From assembly GCA_001661515.1 (NCBI GenBank), contig LUVW01000010.1, positions 723,925 to 787,924 on the forward strand: DNA of 64,000 nucleotides, in the 5' to 3' direction. Of this stretch, positions 11,980-23,700 are shown one piece after another. A program made the translations under genes and the position numbers. Numbering within the stretch: position 1 is the stretch's first letter; every line of letters starts with the position of its first letter. Origin of the DNA: Capniomyces stellatus. Lineage: Eukaryota > Kickxellomycota > Harpellomycetes > Harpellales > Legeriomycetaceae. The notes beneath the pieces were generated by a model. That model was not told where the DNA came from, searched no databases, and saw nothing but the letters and a program-made list of their open reading frames with translations.

Positions 11980-13587
11980 TTATGGTGAGTTGACCAACAG
12001 AATGTAGCACCACAAAAACTGTAGTAGAGACAGAATAAATAGGAAATGAACACGGCGCTTTCTGTGCAAATTGGTTCCAGTGGACTGGGATGACTCGGGA
12101 ATAACAGCATCGCGGAGGGATCGAATCATAAAGAAGGCCAAGGCTAGAGTGTTGTAAACAAACAGCGATCCGACCACCCAGCTGTTCCCTGATAGTTTTG
12201 CCAGCACTGGTAGAATAACCATTACAAACTTATACCCGCTCAGAGATATCATGTCAAGAATAATAAGTTCAGACCCCACGTTTAGCAAGTAGCAAACCAA
12301 CTTGGTAACCAGGACCTCGAAAAGGATAATACCCAGCGCTGTGCTGCTGGCAATTCCAAGATGCTCAGGATGAAATCTATGTTGCCAGGTCAATCAGTTT
12401 AAACATCAGCTAAAGTAACATGCCGTGTAATTTTTCATTTCTGACAACAACAACAATAACAACAACAACAATAATAATAACAATAACAATAACAATAACA
12501 ATAACAATAACAATAGAAATAGAAATAGAAATAGAAATAGTATTAGCAAAAAAGGCGCTTACTTTCCCTTGGTACCAAGAACAATACCAATGCAAGTTAT
12601 ATATGTGATAAACGCCATCACTAATTATGAGTATTGACCAGATAAATTCAAAATAATGACATAAAACAAATGGAAACGGCTGGGTATGACATAAACAAAC
12701 GAAGAAACATAGTATTTGCAGAGTTACAGAGTTAAAGCACTTTACTACTTACGTGGAATGTAAAGGTCAAATGAATTAGTGTCATCTCTGGGCGATTTGT
12801 ATCCAACAACCTGCCCACCAGTGTCTCTCTCCGAATACCGGTACCAGCGCTAAAGTTGAAGGTTTAAACATCATAATTAAACATTGCTACTTCCCACCAT
12901 TTTCTACTAAAGCTTGCGAAAGAAAAAGAAGAAAAAAAAAAGCGCACCACAATCTACAAGTTGTCATCATAAAACCTAGCCAGATGAGCCTTTATCGTAC
13001 AGCTGCTTTCTTACCTTGTGTAGCCATGGAAAGGCCAATAGCTTGATTTTGGTAAAGACGTACGAGTTGGTTACATCAAAGTAATGCTTAAGCAATTTCA
13101 TGTTTACAAATCGATTCACCTATTTACCATTATATATTCAAAGCCAAGGTTGTTAACAGACAGACATAAATAAGAATCCACTTTAGTTTCAATTTCAACC
13201 GATTCTCAAACAGTTGGATTGTTTGGCGGAAAGACTGAATAAAACACATACATTCTTCTCGACATTCTCCTGCATAGCATTCATCGCACTACCAGCAAAC
13301 TGCATTCCAAACTGAGCTGCTGGGTTGTTTTCAAAATTAGGAATACCTAGCATGTCGTAGGGATTGGCTGGCGGTAAATGGCCAGCGTTGCTTGGTCCTT
13401 GCTTTTGATCATTGCTGTAACTCCCAGATTGTCCACTTTGCTGGTACCCTTGCTGTTGATTGCTGGGGTATGATTGATTGAAGGATGAAAATTGCGAGGA
13501 TCCAGCTTGTTGGTTCCCTTGGAAGCTGTTCTGTGAATAATCTTGGCCTTGGAACCCCTGCTGTTGATTGTTTGCTTGATAACTCAT
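11980..13587 (-). CDS. YIF1: Yif1 family protein, ER-Golgi membrane trafficking, five exons
   Basis: Yif1 forms a complex with Yip1 and Ypt-family GTPases on Golgi and COPII membranes. Exons in order of translation: 13587-13252, 13119-13015, 12849-12753, 12620-12563, 12376-11980, giving 330 aa with consistent phases. The N-terminal about 75 residues are Gln/Ser/Asn/Gly-rich and disordered. Family signatures follow: NPAAQFGMQFAGSAM, VEKNVNRFVNMKLLKHYFDVTNSYV, FPWLHKRWYRYSE, DLYIPLMAFITYI, FHPEHLGIASST, and a C-terminal half of about five membrane spans with VCYLLNVGSELIILDMISLSGYKFV. The start is the ATG before SYQANNQQQ; the longer in-frame extension upstream has no ATG. Intron 4 (12377-12562) contains a CAA/AAT microsatellite. 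Confidence 0.93.
12442..12541. repeat. CAA/AACAAT/AGAAAT microsatellite in YIF1 intron 4
   Basis: About 100 bp of trinucleotide then hexanucleotide-type repeats, followed by four to five agaaat units. It lies wholly in the intron, so the Thr/Ile/Val repeat proteins seen in both strands here are artefacts. Confidence 0.85.
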
Positions 13588-14307
13588 GTCGAATTCGCCC
13601 TTTGTACCCTTATTTTTTTCTTCTTTTTTTTCCCACACTCTAACTTTTGCTTTTTATAAAATGAAGTTGTGTTTTTTAGCGTCAAATGAAAATTGGCAGT
13701 TAAAAGACTTGTGGAGTAAACAACAGAATTCAGTATTGCTCTCAATCCTTGTTTATTTTACAAAGATTCGCCAGTTTATTGTTTTATTTATTTCACGGCT
13801 GCTTTTTTATAATTTTTTTACGAATTAAACACGGTAATATTAAAGCCAAACTCAAAAAGCGTTGTAATGGGTGGATTAAGTGTATCATTTCTGCTTTTCT
13901 TTTTCTTTTTTTTTAAATTTACTACGAAAAGATTCTGCTTAGTGCTTTAGTGCTTTGTTTAGCTTATAGACACAAAATGCGGATACTGCTAATAAAGAAC
14001 ATTTACACTTGATTGGTGCATAACATTTAAACTCGGCAAAAACTCAAATAAAAGCTGAAAATCACTAAATTCCACATTTATACAACAGCCATTGTTATTC
14101 GCTGTTATTGTTCGTTACTAATACCATACCATTCATTGTTTTGCCTAGTAAAGACCATCGCATCAACACCGCTCAACCAGATACCAATTGCAGTATTATG
14201 TTATCCAAACGACTCGGTTGTAAACTGTGTATAATTCTTTTTCTTTTTTTAAAAAAAAATAACATGTACCCAAAACTGAAATAATTGAGCAAGTAAATAA
14301 TCTCAAG
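13588..14307. other. Spacer upstream of YIF1 and downstream of the SAM carrier
   Basis: 720 bp with the YIF1 promoter and the SAM carrier 3' region. It contains a T-run/A-run palindrome at 14244-14259. No gene seen. Confidence 0.4.
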
Positions 14308-16101
14308 CTATGATTCCAAGCTTAGCAACTTTTTGGATTTTTCGTACATTCCTAAAAATATCCAACCGCCCAAGCTAATCCATAATACTCTGGGCCCAAT
14401 TCCTTTGTACAACGCCCTCCACCCCTCGTTCTTATAAATGCGCTTTATAGAATTAATCATTCCACTATACTCTGAGTTTCCGTTTGGCAGCTAAGAGTCA
14501 AAACCATCAATAATCAATTTGAATATAAATCAATCTTATGTTCAAAACACAGCTCAGCATAGCGCAACACAGTAGTGTAAAATATAGTGTTTAGCAACAG
14601 TGAAATAGCAACAAACCTTTGACGAAAGCATAATCCTTGTCTTGACAACATCTAATGGGGTTGTCAAAGCTGCTGCAACTCCTCCGGAAATCGAACCTGA
14701 TAGGCCTGCCTCCCATGGTTTCACCTCCCGGTTTTTGTATTTATGTATAGATACCTAGATTTGTATTTCAGTTGATGTTAGTGTCAAGTTTAGAGCATAA
14801 GCATAGGAATTCATAAGCACTCTTGGTACATTACAGGCTTTTGCTTTTTGGCACAGCCGCGGATTTCCTCTGAAATATATTCTTTCTGCAAACAAACAGT
14901 GCCTCAGACGAAGAATAGAAAAACATATCGCAGTTTCGTTTTGGTCTCGGTATCGTTTTGGTCCCAGTGTCGTTCAGATTACCTTTAGATATTCGTATAG
15001 TGGAAACTGTATACATGCAAACGGAATCTAAAATGCGAATGTCAGAAAAAGCACACAAAACCAAAAATGTTGAATCAAATCGTGAAATAAAAATTTCTTT
15101 AAAACCACATCTTATAAAAAGTAGCAGTAGTAGTAGTAGTAGTAGCAGTAGTAGTAGTAGCAGTATCTGCTGTTATTATACGCGTAGGACAAATGAATTC
15201 ATAGCAGATAAAGTCTTGTAAATACCTCTCGGAAAACTGTTGTTGAGTATCCTCTAAAGAATCCCAGCACCCCTTCTGTCCAGTAAATATTAGAAATTGC
15301 CCTGGTAAACGACTTGTATTGACCTATCTGCATCCTTTGTTTTACCACTTCAGTAGGCACTCTAACCAGACATGCACTCTACAAACGCCCATTGTATACA
15401 GAATTTATAAATAAAAAAATTCATGTTGGAATTTATTTAACGGGTTCGTACTTGTCAAGACACCTTTGCTAAAAAAGAATAATAATAATAATAATGATAA
15501 CGATTCAACTAACCACTTCGCCTGCTGATGCAGAAATCATATGTACAAGTGGGGAATATTGGGGTCGGGATTTATCCTCTAGCAATGCTTTGCTGTATTC
15601 GTAACATAGAAAAAATAGCGAAGCTACGTAAAAATAATCATAATCATAGTCACAATCATAAGATCGATGGATTTATTAACCAGCTCTTTAATCCAACTTA
15701 ATTTAACTGTGAATCCTCAACTCGGTGTAAATCAATTTAAATTAACTACTAAATACCTGAAGGCGCTGAGCCTATAACCGCAGAAGATAGACCAGAGTAT
15801 ATTCCTCGAAATCCGCCGCTTGCTCTGAATCCCATTTTTGCCTGCATTCTGGTTTTGATTGTGTCTATTGGAAATAGCGCAGTGTCAACCGCTGTTCCAG
15901 CAATTCCACCAGCCTAACCATTTACCGAGTTACATTCACAAGTTAGATAAAAAATAAAAATAAAACACCAAAGGGTTTTGAATTTGCCTCTATTGTCAAA
16001 TTCAAGTTTTGAAAGGTTGCTCGATTTGAACTTACAATCAGACATTGCATCATTGAATTGTGTTTTTTTGGCACAACCGATGACGATATTGATTCAGCCA
16101 T
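14308..16101 (-). CDS. PET8: Mitochondrial S-adenosylmethionine carrier (Pet8/SLC25A26 type), seven exons
   Basis: Mitochondrial carrier family protein; SLC25A26/Pet8 exchanges S-adenosylmethionine for S-adenosylhomocysteine across the inner membrane. No single long frame exists, but seven exons join in phase to 283 aa, the usual carrier length: 16101-16036, 15913-15757, 15623-15514, 15378-15226, 15027-14983, 14754-14617, 14490-14308. The three carrier signatures are visible as PIDTIKTRMQ, PTEVVKQRMQ and PLDVVKTRIM. Features specific to this subfamily are GFRASGGFRGIYSGL, SASAGEVSACLVRVP, GYSTTVFREIPFACIQFPLYE (spread over exons 4 and 5) and PRVLWISLGGWIFLGMYE near the end. Substrate assignment rests on these blocks, which match SAMC better than other carriers I know. 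The 15-codon exon 5 is the easiest part to miss. Confidence 0.9.
15121..15164. repeat. AGT/AGC trinucleotide repeat in SAM carrier intron 4
   Basis: About 14 units of agt with agc interruptions, between exons 4 and 5 of the carrier. The poly-Ser frame over it is an artefact. Confidence 0.85.
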
Positions 16102-17093
16102 GCTATATGCGTTTCTAAATTGATTATTTTTCCGTAGTACCCAAGTCCAAGCGCTATTGTGTTAGATCCCTATATATCCTCAATTGACACAATATACTTT
16201 TCACGTTTAATAAAGTTTGATTGAGACCTAAACTTGATTAAGAAAATTTTTGTCATAAAACCAAGTGATCAACAAGACCAGATTTAAATTTGAGATTGTA
16301 ATTGCAATTGATCAATACACTTTACGCTCATCCAATTGAAATGCATTTGTTCTCCAAAGCTATTTGGATACGACATTAGCTGCTGAATGTGTTATTCCTA
16401 ATTGAAGCGATAAAATACGATACAATACGATAAAATACGATGCAATTCGACAATTTTTTCTTTGCTGAATTATATCAATCTATTTCTGTATGTGAGCTGC
16501 ACTAAATATATTCAGTCGCATTTTGGTAATAAAGAATCAATAGTAACAATCAAGTTTCATTCATCCAACCCTTATTTACAACAAATTATGTTATGCAACA
16601 TCGCTGTTACCCGGGGTCATTTGTGTAATAAACAGACATAAGCATTTATTCTATGTATAAAAAGTTGTCGTGACAGCGCAGCACTGATATATGAGTTTTA
16701 AAGTTTATTTCATCAGCATAATAAATCGATTGAATCTACGAGTTGCATTTATCAATCATCATTTACTCGGTTTTAATAGCATTCACCGAATTCCGCATTG
16801 AGTTATAATAAAGAGACCATAAGTAGCGTTTATGTTCAATTTAGATACATAATTATGTAGCCGTAGCGCAGAGTTGGCTTTTATAGAAACTACATGCTTG
16901 CAATATATTTTGGAGCTTCTACATCTCGGATATTTATCGACATTTGCAATGTCAAGACTCGCAAACCTGACACTCCAAAATGTATAAAAAGACGAAGCAT
17001 CCCACCGATTATCAAACATCAATTGCCATACTTGACAAAGCCAGTTTATATACTATCCATATAATTAAATATCCAATACCAAAGCCATAAACC
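16102..17093. promoter_or_regulatory. Divergent promoter region with a TATA box for the secreted Gly/Tyr protein
   Basis: About 990 bp between the SAM carrier start (-) and the secreted protein start (+). A TATAAAAAG box lies at about 16982-16990, roughly 110 bp before the ATG at 17094, as expected for a strongly expressed gene. A gatacgataaaatac-type short tandem lies at 16410-16445. No coding sequence seen. Confidence 0.45.
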
Positions 17094-17597
17094 ATGTTTA
17101 TCAACTCAATTCTAGCCACAGCAGCTATCTACACAATCTCGGTCCTTGGAGCACCAAATTACCAAGTCCAACAACAAGAAAGCGCCAGCATTCCTGAAAA
17201 TACCAACGATGTCCTGCAGTCAGTGGAGCAAACCAGCTCAACAAGCCAGGGTCCCGACCAGCCAGGCTACAGTGCAGGAAATCCAGACACATCAAGCATT
17301 GGAAGCGCAATCTCTTCAGCCATACAACCCGCTCAACCAAACTATGGCGTAGGCAACACCAACAGTGTTAACAGCGCCGTTTTGACTAGCGGAAGCCTCA
17401 CATATGTGTATTCTGGGCAAGGATATCCAGGATACAGCTACTACAGACATGGCTACCCGTATTATGGAGTCTACTACCCATACTATGGCTACAACGGGTA
17501 CGATTATCCTTATTATGGATACGGTAGAAACCACAGAAACCGCGGAAATCGCGGAAATCATGGAAATCACGGGCATCATGGAAGGGGTAGAAAATAG
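17094..17597 (+). CDS. Small secreted Gly/Tyr/Pro-rich protein
   Basis: 167 aa, no intron. Residues 1-20 form a signal peptide (MFINSILATAAIYTISVLGA). A Ser/Gln/Asn-rich middle section follows (to about residue 105), then a Tyr/Gly/Pro-rich stretch with repeats of the type GYPYYG and YYPYYGYNGYDYPYYGYG. The tail is GNRGNHGNHGHHGRGRK, rich in Asn, His, Gly and Arg. There are no cysteines in the mature part. The composition resembles structural, adhesive or wall-associated proteins in which Tyr can be cross-linked; the His/Gly tail could bind metal. Neither is shown. The TATA box about 110 bp upstream suggests regulated, abundant expression. I do not recognise a family and assign no function. 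Confidence 0.8.
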   Translation: MFINSILATAAIYTISVLGAPNYQVQQQESASIPENTNDVLQSVEQTSSTSQGPDQPGYSAGNPDTSSIGSAISSAIQPAQPNYGVGNTNSVNSAVLTSGSLTYVYSGQGYPGYSYYRHGYPYYGVYYPYYGYNGYDYPYYGYGRNHRNRGNRGNHGNHGHHGRGRK

Positions 17598-18860
17598 TTC
17601 AAAGAATTTCAAAAGCATGTGTTTGTTCAAGAGCGTGAGGTTTTGATCTAGTATTGCTATTTTCACGATTTCTTTTTACATATTATAATATTGTTGGTAT
17701 TTTTACTTATTAAAATACAAGTAAAAAACTCTGAGAAAATAGTTTAAGCAAGGTGTCAAGGATATACACGATGTTTGTATCAGGCATTTTTTCTACCAAC
17801 TACGCATGTGACAGCTTCGATAACTTGGAAAAAGGAATTATTGAACTATTGGTCTATTGGGGCCGATTTGATCCGGAATTACTTTAGTCAATTGTTCTCA
17901 AACAAGCGAGATCCTAGTTTAGTAAATCAATCGTGTATTCGAATAGGTTTTGAATATCACAAGCCGGTGTAGGAGCAAATATAAAGTCACGTTTATCCTG
18001 TACATTTGTGAAATGGCTAGTCTGAGTGACCAAGCTATTTGGATTGGTATTAAATCGACTTTTTAATAGTCAAAAACCCACCTTTGATCCATTTGGCCCA
18101 ATGTCGATTTAAATTCAATGTGGCAAAAAAATTTAATGGAATTGAGAAATTATGGGGTAACCAGATAAATTAAACTGCTAGTGGCTTACATATGGATGAT
18201 TTGAACAAGGTTGGGCTGTCGGCAAGTTTACACAATCCAAATTTATATTTAAACTCTGACAGTGCAAGTAATAAAACATCCACGAGTCACCATTTTTCTG
18301 ACAAAACAGAAAATCTGGCTATTCTGTCTTTAAAAAAAAAATACCAAGTCAATAAAACGTGTTTCAGATAACACAGTTTGGATGTCATACTATTCGCCAT
18401 TTGTATTCCGGGCATGAGAAAATAGAGTTGGTAAGCAGTAAACAGAAAACAGAAAAACAAAAACAATGATGGGTAAAGAAAGTATACTCCAAATCAATTC
18501 AACACTAGAACCAAATCAACGCAATGCAACACAGGCTAGACATCCTGATTAAGCATGCCTGGATAAGCGGTTATTGTGGAAAACACAGCGTGTAGTGTTC
18601 AAGTCAACACGGCTGGATTTGGCGTATTAGTATAATAAAAGTTGTTTTTGGATATACTCTTTGTTTATTTGAAACTACTAAACAAAAACCATAAGCTTGG
18701 CAGTTTTTTTTTAGTATAAATGCTAGGAACATAACCTGATTTTGTTTTTCTTGGAAAAGGTTTTATTAATAAACATCGCTAAGTTTAATTTTATAGCAGT
18801 GGAAATAACACCAAATAAGGTTTTTGTACATACTTTAGATAGTCATCAACATAGATAAAA
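17598..18860. other. Spacer between two secreted-protein genes
   Basis: About 1.26 kb. A TATAAATG element at about 18716-18723 lies about 140 bp before the next ATG and is its likely TATA box. A weak frame at 17775-17972 lacks coding character. Confidence 0.4.
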
Positions 18861-19430
18861 ATGAAGGCAACACAAACAATAGCATTAGTTACAATTGGGT
18901 TGCTAGCATCAGCAATTGCATTTCCTGGGAACAACGCAATCCCAGCAGTAAAAGTTATAAATGACGAATGCGGAATCGTTCAAGATGAATGTGCAGCTTC
19001 AGTAAAAAGGAGCGTAAAAGAAGATACGAACGAAGAGTGCGGATTGGTAAAGGACGAGTGTGCAATGCCGGTAATGAAGAATGTGACACTTAAAAGATTT
19101 AGGGTCAGGGATACCGAATCAATAGAAATCCCCCCAGTTAGAAGTTTTGGTCACGAACTTGATGTGCCATCAGTCAGAAATGAAGATCAACCAGCAGCTC
19201 CACAAGCAGCCCCACAAGCCGAGGGGCAAAATGACCAAGGTTTAAAGGCCCTCGATATAATATCTAGAATAATTTCAGGTAATAATATTGAGTCATCAGA
19301 TATCAACTCTTTGCTTGGAAACCTTGACCACACAAACAAAGAACAGGGATCGGTGGAGGCTAATAAAAACCTATTCAAGATGTTTGGGGAGATAGCGCTG
19401 GGTGAAGAGTCAGCTGACCATGTACTTTAG
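18861..19430 (+). CDS. Secreted protein with two paired-cysteine repeats near the N-terminus
   Basis: 189 aa, intronless. Residues 1-20 are a signal peptide (MKATQTIALVTIGLLASAIA). Two related units of about 16-20 residues follow: NDECGIVQDECAASVKRSVK and NEECGLVKDECAMPVMKNV, each with the pattern ECG-[IL]-V-x-[DE]-ECA. They are the only cysteines, four in all. The first unit ends in a Lys-Arg pair and the second region has KR in LKRF, which could be Kex2-type processing sites. The rest is hydrophilic with an APQAAPQAEG linker and a weak helical C-terminus. This could be a precursor from which short peptides are cut, or simply a small disulphide-bonded effector-like protein. I recognise no family. 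Neighbour on the left is another secreted protein; there is no sequence similarity between them. Confidence 0.8.
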   Translation: MKATQTIALVTIGLLASAIAFPGNNAIPAVKVINDECGIVQDECAASVKRSVKEDTNEECGLVKDECAMPVMKNVTLKRFRVRDTESIEIPPVRSFGHELDVPSVRNEDQPAAPQAAPQAEGQNDQGLKALDIISRIISGNNIESSDINSLLGNLDHTNKEQGSVEANKNLFKMFGEIALGEESADHVL

Positions 19431-19761
19431 ATGTTTTCCTTGAGAAACAGAAAGTGAAATTGTTTTTAGAAGTTTAATAGCCAAATCTAGCTTCTGAATT
19501 TGGTTATATAGACGATTTGTACATTGACAAACTTTGCCATTTTTCAGTATTATGTAGCATTGTGTTTGGTGTTTTTATAGTTGTGGGTGATCTCGGGTGA
19601 ATTAGATATTACAATATTGTATTATTATATGAAATAAAAGCAACAAATGAAACAATTTTGTCATTTATTAAACGATTATTTAAATTGATTTGTTTGACTC
19701 TGTTTCACCCGCTTTTTTACAATATATCGTTAATAATATCGAAAGCGAAAGCGGCAAGTAA
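19431..19761. other. Spacer before MsrB
   Basis: 331 bp, AT-rich, no gene seen. Confidence 0.4.
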
Positions 19762-20489
19762 ATGAATATTTTAGCCAGACAGACAATATTAGCCGGACAG
19801 ACAAGACCATTGAGATACAGTTTAGCAAAGTTTAATACCTACAGATCAAGTTTGGTATTGGAAACAACAGGACTTGGAACTAAATTCAGAAATTTAAGCG
19901 GAATTGGAAAAAACAGCAAACACGAAATGGCGAATTCAGAGAAGGTAACAAAAACCACAGAGGAGTGGAGAACCGTGTTGAGCCCTGCGGCCTTCAAGGT
20001 GCTTAGAGAAAAGGGAACTGAAAGACCGGGCGTTGGAGAGTACACAAATAAATTTTCAGAAGGTAATATAGAAAGCAACATTATTTTCTTGTTTCTTTTT
20101 TTCTTCTCTATCCTTGATTTAAAAAAAGTAGAAAAACTATAATTCATAAAAAAATAATGGAGACAAACTAAAGCGAGAATGTGTGTATGTATGTATTTGT
20201 ATGTATGTGTGTGTATTTAGGGATTTACAACTGTGCTGGTTGCAATGCGCCATTGTACAAGTCAGCAACAAAATTCAAGACAAATTGTGGTTGGCCAAGT
20301 TTCTATGAAGCACTGCCAGGAGCAATAACAATTAACGAGGACAGAAGCCTTGGAATGGTGCGGCAAGAGGTGGTCTGTTCCAAGTGTGATGGGCATTTGG
20401 GACATGTGTTTAAGGGAGAAGGATATAAAGTGCCAACTGGGGAAAGACACTGTATTAACAGCATTAGTTTGAAGTTTGACACGAAATAA
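19762..20489 (+). CDS. Peptide methionine (R)-S-oxide reductase MsrB, two exons
   Basis: Reduces the R-epimer of methionine sulphoxide in proteins using thioredoxin. Exons 19762-20062 and 20221-20489 give 189 aa. The domain starts at about residue 62 (EEWRTVLSPAAFKVLREKGTE). It shows both zinc CxxC pairs (CAGC, CSKC), GWPSF, DGHLGHVF and the catalytic Cys178 in RHCINS. Only the usual resolving/zinc positions vary. The first about 55 residues are rich in Arg, Leu, Thr and Ser with almost no acidic residues. They look like a mitochondrial targeting sequence; an internal Met (MANSEK) could give a cytosolic form. The intron carries a GT/TATG microsatellite. Confidence 0.93.
20180..20215. repeat. 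GTGTGTATGTATGTAT-type microsatellite in the MsrB intron
   Basis: About 36 bp of alternating GT and TATG units just before the acceptor at 20219-20220. Confidence 0.8.
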
Positions 20490-20799
20490 ATGGGTTGGCA
20501 AGATTGAAAAGCCCAAGCTACGCTTTTTTATTTATATTTTTATTGAAATCAGGCTATCCTTTTTAGCAAATATGTCAGTTGCAGAGTTTCACTTTTTTTT
20601 TTAAATAAAAATTAAAAGAAAAACAAACGTTTTATTTATTTTTGCAAATGAATAAAAGGACAGACTAGTATTTCAATAAATAAATAAAAAAAGGAACTGG
20701 CCAAGTAAACAAAAATGACAGTGACTATTAATATTATTTAGCAAGTTGAAAGAAGGAATAGATAAACATGGGTGGTAAAATGGGCGTGATTGAAGAAAA
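20490..20799. other. Convergent 3' spacer between MsrB and the PPR-type gene
   Basis: 310 bp, AT-rich; several AATAAA-like motifs on both strands serve as likely poly(A) signals. No gene seen. Confidence 0.4.
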
Positions 20800-23700
20800 T
20801 CACAATTGAGATTGAAATTTATCAAGAATGCCGATGGCAAGTTTGTCATAAACAATGCCTAGCTCGCCAGCCCAGCCATTGACCCATCTGATGCCAGGCA
20901 AGTGATTGGTGCGACTAAAGTACAGCAAGAAAATAGTGGCGGTTTCCAAAGTGGGTTTTACGCAAGAAATGTGTAAGTTTCTGGAGTTGGGGTTGTTTAG
21001 TTTGGACTTGAACAAACTAACCATATGATGGAAAACGTTGATTGCTGAGCTAGTGTCGTTTTGGTGGATTAAAAAATGGATAATGGTGTTGTATGTGTAT
21101 GCGTTTGGCATTGTTGTTGAGATCCGCGGTCTGACAAGAATCTGGACCAAGTAGCTTATATCATGCGATTTGGCACAGAAATTTTTATCAAGTCGCTGTC
21201 TGAGAACGGCAGCAGAGTTGGGAGCAGCGACCTCACCGCTGTCAGGTTGAGGGTCCAAGTTTGGTGTTATTTTTGAACTGTCCAGGCTGTTTTTATTGCT
21301 TCCCTGGTTGCCAAACAGCTTAAAAGCAAACTCGTTGTCAGCATAAACCAAGTCGGCAAGCAAAGGGATGCGCTTGTATTCAAACAGCCTAGCCTTGTTG
21401 TGTTTGTATAGACACTGGTACTCCATTTCATTTACAAAGGAACGGTTAGCGTTTGGATAATAAGGAAACTTGTGGTCCATTTGGGCAAACAGTCCAAAAG
21501 ACTCGGATGGCCCCAAAAAGTTATAAAGCACTCTGATCAGCACAGTCAAGGTAACCACGTTGATCCTGACACGGCAATCTAATGCATCACTTATAATCGT
21601 GTGTAACCAGGCTGAAGCCACAGCCTTGGCATCTCTAATTGACCGATGTAGTTGCCTGCCAGACTGTCTGGTGGTGGCTGATGATCCATGCGGCATAAAT
21701 TCGATCTTGGAAAGCATACCAAGCATAACCGAAATTGTGTATGGGTTCGGGTCAACTTTGCAAGCCTTCATCCGCTCATAAGCTGCAAAAACATCGCCAA
21801 ACGTTTCATTCAATTCTTTTGCAGTACTAAATACCTTTTTGACACTACCGAGGCGCCCGTCAGTGTCAAGTACATCGTTAATGCCGACACCGCTGATACC
21901 TCCGAGTTCTCTGATATTGAGGCTGTTGAGTTCCTCTTCTTTGATTTTGGCTTGAGCACTAATCACCAAGCTATGGATTGTGTTGGTAAAGTAATACACA
22001 TTCAACCCTTCATTTCCTTTTATGGTGCCCGAGTAGCTCAACAGCCAGTCCCAGGCAACTTTAGGGCTAGATCCACGCCCGGTTCTCAGCTGTATGCTTG
22101 TAACAGCTGCCAATAACTCCTGGCTAATCTTTGAGTGCGACTCGGCCTCCAAGAGTATACTCTTTACCATCTCCAAATCCACCAAATCTGCTCTTCCTCC
22201 ATAATATCTTACCAGATATATATAGTCTACGTGGCTTAGCTCGTGTCCTGAGCTCATGTACTCGTTGACTATCTGCAGCAATATGTCATCTTTTCTATCC
22301 ACGCTTGATTCCTGGATGAATTTTAGAAATGCACTTTGCTTAATTGCATTTTTGGCTATTGTCTTTGTGTTTCCCAAACCATGATTGCTGGTTTCTGGGC
22401 TTGGGCGTGGTGGTATCGTACCTTCTATTTTGGTTTTGCTTGAACACAATACAAAAATTATCTTGCTATAAATTTGCCCTGATATTTCAATGTCTTTTTT
22501 CACCAAGTTGTTGAATATTTCCACAGCAAAAATAGGATCCATCCGCTCATAAAACATGTCCATTATCTTTAACACCACATCTTCAAGAGTATTGGATCTC
22601 GACAAATCGCTGGATTCATACGAATCTCTCGACTCTACTCCAGGCCTGTGTTCGCTGACACCTGCCTTCTCGATTAAACCACCAACATCATTATTATCTC
22701 CGCCAACGCCAACGCCAACACCAACACCAAAGCTATTGGCGTTGCTGGCATCATGCACCCTTGAACCTGCAGGCTGTGCTGAACTAGTTTTGTTGTGGCG
22801 AGATATGTCGTTGATCAACCGAACCGCTCTCGTACTGTAGTTGTTATAACTGTCCAAAATTCCCACTTGCTTCACATAGGGCTTTAGGTTCAGCACCAAC
22901 ATATCCACCAATGAAAGCCCTAATTCCGAAACAAAACCAAAGTCCACAATCAGCTTGTAAACAGCATCAAACGCACCCCAGTTCTGGCTATCCACAAAGC
23001 TACTCATTGCATTGGCCACAGCATGCGATTTCAGCACCGAGTCATTGAACTGGCCCCTGTTTCCTTTGAATCTCTTTTCCATTTTGGACTGGTATTGACT
23101 TGAATAGGTGATTAGATCAACGGTTCGACTTATTGAATCTGGACTATTTATAGCTAGGAAATACTGAACAATACTGTGTAAAAGCGGAACTGTAAAGAAA
23201 TTCGCTGATAGATTAACCTTATTGTTGCCGTTTGATGAATAATTTGCAAGAACCACTTTGTTGTTTGCCTGCATCGCCGCCTCAACAACTTTACAAATCA
23301 GGTTGTAATTCGTATACTTAATCTCAGTAAGCCGTTCCCTTTTCTGTTCGTCCAGTATACTCATTCCATCTACTTTTCGACCAACCTCACCATTGCTGAT
23401 ATCCTTCAACCTCTGCGACTCCACTTCAACCAAATAGTACAGCATTGCCCTGTACGGCACGGTACTGCTTTCAATCACTGCAGACGATTTACTCAATCCA
23501 TACACAATAGATTTCATGGCTTCTGAAACCTCGCTATAGCAAGCCGAGCTCTCCAAAATATACGTCCACGTCCTGTAATTCAGCCTGATCTTATATCTAT
23601 TTTTAAAATTATTCTTTACTCGCGCCTCTTGTACCGCATCTGCCAAAACACCGGTCAACCATTTCATATCCTCTTTCAGTGAATTAATAAATAACCTTTC

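Noticed and set aside
12410..12608. Thr/Ile and Val/Ile repeat peptides on both strands
   Set aside because: They are readings of a microsatellite inside YIF1 intron 4.
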